This document shows, in pieces, positions 11,339 through 12,455 of a DNA stretch of 12,455 nucleotides. Under the pieces are notes generated by a model. It was not told the DNA's origin, searched no databases, and was given only the letters and a program-made list of their open reading frames with translations. Position 1 is the stretch's first letter, and every line of letters begins with the position of its first letter. A program made the translations under genes and the position numbers. This DNA comes from Chloroflexi bacterium RBG_16_68_14 (GTDB lineage Bacteria; Chloroflexota; Dehalococcoidia; DSTF01; RBG-16-68-14). The stretch lies in the NCBI GenBank assembly GCA_001796995.1, contig MGOB01000024.1:67979-80433 (forward strand), in the 5' to 3' direction.

Positions 11339-11733
11339 ATGAGGACAACAGGCCGGTATACCATGCGTGGTTCGCTACGAAGAGGCGAAGGTGGCTCCTC
11401 GAAGGTGAGATCGAGGACATGGTAAAGGAGCTGATCCAGGGCGTAGCGGCAGAGAAAGGGATCGACCTTATCGAGTGCGAGACGATGATCGACCACGTCC
11501 ACGTGCTGCTCAGTGTTCAGGACCGGGCCGCCCTGTCTCGAGCGATGAACTTCATCAAGGGTTCGACCTCGAGGAGGCTCTTCCAGCGGGTTCCGGAGCT
11601 GAAGCTTGACATAGGAATGAACAACCTCTGGCAGCACCGATACGGATTCAAGGTGGTACCGGAGGGCGCTACAGCACCTGTAGCCCATTACATCCGCACA
11701 CAGAAGGAGCGATTGGAGAAGTATGCGCGATAG
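11339..11733 (+). pseudogene. tnpA: IS200/IS605 TnpA (Y1 transposase), apparent one-base frameshift at the 5' end
   Basis: An uninterrupted ORF from the ATG at 11419 to 11733 encodes 104 residues with the Y1 transposase core: the HUH motif in MIDHVHVLL, SRAMNFIKGSTSRRLFQ, NNLWQHRYGF, and the catalytic tyrosine region HYIRTQ. The same frame upstream encodes more of the family's N-terminus (RPVYHAWFATKRRRWLLEGEI) but meets TGA at 11326 with no usual start. An ATG at 11339 just after the left hairpin gives MRTTGR in another frame. One extra base near 11356 would join them into MRTTGRVYHAWFATKRRR, the expected start. Hence an inactivating deletion, a sequencing error, or less likely programmed frameshifting. 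Catalytic residues are intact. The REP-associated (RAYT) branch is an alternative classification. Confidence 0.7.
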
Positions 11734-11761
11734 GCGCCCTGTCGAGGACGAGGCCTGGATG

Positions 11762-11781
11762 CCCCAGCCTTCAGGCTGGGG
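11762..11781. repeat. Right-end hairpin of the IS200/IS605 element
   Basis: CCCCAGCC-TTCA-GGCTGGGG, the exact reverse complement of the left-end hairpin, 28 bases after the transposase stop codon. Confidence 0.8.
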
Positions 11782-11839
11782 TCGAAGGGTTATCTGCTGC
11801 CGCGGAGCCATGCCCGTGCTCAACCTGCGCCGGCCCCCT

Positions 11840-11857
11840 GCCCCGACAGGTCGGGGC
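11840..11857. repeat. 18-bp palindrome upstream of leuA
   Basis: GCCCCGACAGGTCGGGGC, containing CCCCGAC-N2-GTCGGGG as in the ilvE leader and in the cyclase insert. It ends 76 bases before the leuA ATG. Operator, RNA hairpin or dispersed repeat. Confidence 0.6.
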
Positions 11858-11881
11858 GAGGAGGCCTGAGCGGACGCAGTC

Positions 11882-11899
11882 GTCGGGCTGAAGCCCGAC
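11882..11899. repeat. TGAA-loop hairpin upstream of leuA
   Basis: GTCGGGC-TGAA-GCCCGAC, 7-bp perfect stem, ending 34 bases before the leuA ATG. Same loop as the hairpins at 10367-10398 and 11318-11337. No convincing promoter was seen between the IS element and leuA. Confidence 0.6.
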
Positions 11900-11933
11900 C
11901 CACAGAGATAGCAAGAGGAGGTTGAGCGTTCCC

Positions 11934-12455
11934 ATGGCAGAGAAAGTCCTGATCTTCGATACCAGCCTGAGAGACGGCGAGCAGTCGCCCGGCGTCGCGC
12001 TGACGGCCAGCGACAAGGTAGAGATCGCCCAGCAGCTCGACAAGCTGGGCGTCGACATCATCGAGGCCGGCTTCCCGATGACCTCCCAGGGCGACCTGGA
12101 GGCGGTGGCTACCGTCGCCCGCAGCGTGCGCCGGCCGGTCATCGCCGCCCTTGCCCACGCCCATCCAGGGGCGGTGGACAAGGCGTGGGAGGCGCTGAAG
12201 GAGGCGGCCCGCCCGCGCATCCACGTCTTCCTCTCCGTCTCCGACATCCATCTGATGCACCAGCTCCGCAAGGACCGCGACCAGGTGCTGGAGATGGCGC
12301 ACACCATGGTGGCGCGCGCCAAGAAATACTGCGAGGACGTGGAGTTCAGCCCGATGGACGCCGCCCGCGCGGAGTGGAAGTACGTCTACCAGATGCTGGA
12401 GCAATGCATCGACGCGGGCGCGACGACGGTGAACATCCCGGACACGGTCGGCTAC
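11934..12455 (+). CDS. leuA: 2-isopropylmalate synthase, C-terminus cut off by the window
   Basis: First 174 residues, frame open to the window edge. Condenses 2-ketoisovalerate with acetyl-CoA, the first committed step of leucine synthesis. The N-terminus has the HMGL-like signature FDTSLRDGEQSPG with Arg13 and Asp14 (metal and substrate site), then LGVDIIEAGFPMTSQGD, HVFLSVSDIHLMHQL, VEFSPMDAARAEW, and NIPDTVGY at the end. The regulatory C-terminal domain and the metal-binding HxH motif lie beyond the window. Homocitrate and citramalate synthases share these motifs, but the ilv neighbourhood favours LeuA. The ATG at 11934 fits the usual N-terminal length; GGAGG (11917-11921) is 12 bases upstream, slightly far, and an in-frame TTG at 11922 is a less likely start. 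The IS element separates it from ilvBNC, so it may have its own promoter. Confidence 0.92.
   Translation, partial: MAEKVLIFDTSLRDGEQSPGVALTASDKVEIAQQLDKLGVDIIEAGFPMTSQGDLEAVATVARSVRRPVIAALAHAHPGAVDKAWEALKEAARPRIHVFLSVSDIHLMHQLRKDRDQVLEMAHTMVARAKKYCEDVEFSPMDAARAEWKYVYQMLEQCIDAGATTVNIPDTVGY

Larger units (their letters stand above)
11305..11790 (+). mobile_element. IS200/IS605-family insertion element
   Basis: A Y1 transposase gene lies between two hairpins: CCCCAGCCTGAAGGCTGGGG (11318-11337) on the left and its exact reverse complement CCCCAGCCTTCAGGCTGGGG (11762-11781) on the right. No terminal inverted repeats or target duplication are seen, as expected for single-strand transposition. Outer ends are approximate. 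It sits between the ferritin-like gene (stop 15 bases from the left hairpin) and leuA. Confidence 0.75.

Noticed and set aside
1..12455. CRISPR arrays, tRNA or rRNA genes
   Set aside because: No regularly spaced repeats, and no tRNA or rRNA signature was seen by eye.

Overview
This is a GC-rich, gene-dense bacterial window. The gene families point to Chloroflexota, perhaps a Dehalococcoidia-like lineage, but there is no rRNA or marker gene to settle it. Supporting signs are a Chloroflexota-style alpha/beta-hydrolase fused to an adenylate cyclase, many start codons sitting 6-9 bases after a TANNNT -10 box (leaderless transcripts), and abundant small palindromic repeats. The core is branched-chain amino acid (BCAA) biosynthesis: ilvE near the left end, then ilvB-ilvN-ilvC with a ferritin-like gene behind them, then leuA running off the right edge.

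Left part (1-2539): a truncated crotonase-fold gene on the minus strand is divergent from ilvE, which has a clear sigma-70-type promoter. ilvE is followed after one base by a membrane protein with a PH-like and a DUF1648-like region. Middle part (2540-6203): a mosaic. Three copies of the membrane gene's last ~55-60 bases (2480-2539, 2638-2697, 4148-4200) and two copies of the 5' end of a geranylgeranyl-reductase-like gene (4108-4155, 4995-5042) bracket a cyclase gene and a GNAT acetyltransferase gene. Where a reductase head meets a membrane-protein tail, an intact 25-codon chimeric ORF results (4123-4200). Both the cyclase and the reductase carry palindromic repeats inside their coding sequence, in frame and in the same reading phase.

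Right part (6204-12455): a small Cys-rich predicted lipoprotein, then the ilvBNC operon. A near-consensus promoter (TTGACA-17-TAGACT) starts transcription a few bases before a 31-codon ORF of which 15 codons are Leu or Val. Directly after its stop codon come two strong hairpins, and a segment inside the ORF can compete for pairing with the first. This looks like a leader-peptide attenuator for ilvB. ilvB and ilvN overlap by 4 bases and ilvC follows after 21 bases. A protein with two tandem ferritin-like diiron domains follows ilvC. An IS200/IS605-type element with a frameshifted transposase lies before leuA.

Together IlvB/IlvN, IlvC, IlvE and LeuA supply acetohydroxyacid synthesis, ketol-acid reductoisomerisation, the final transamination and the first leucine-specific step; ilvD and leuBCD are not in the window. 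Everything here is read by eye, without alignments or searches.
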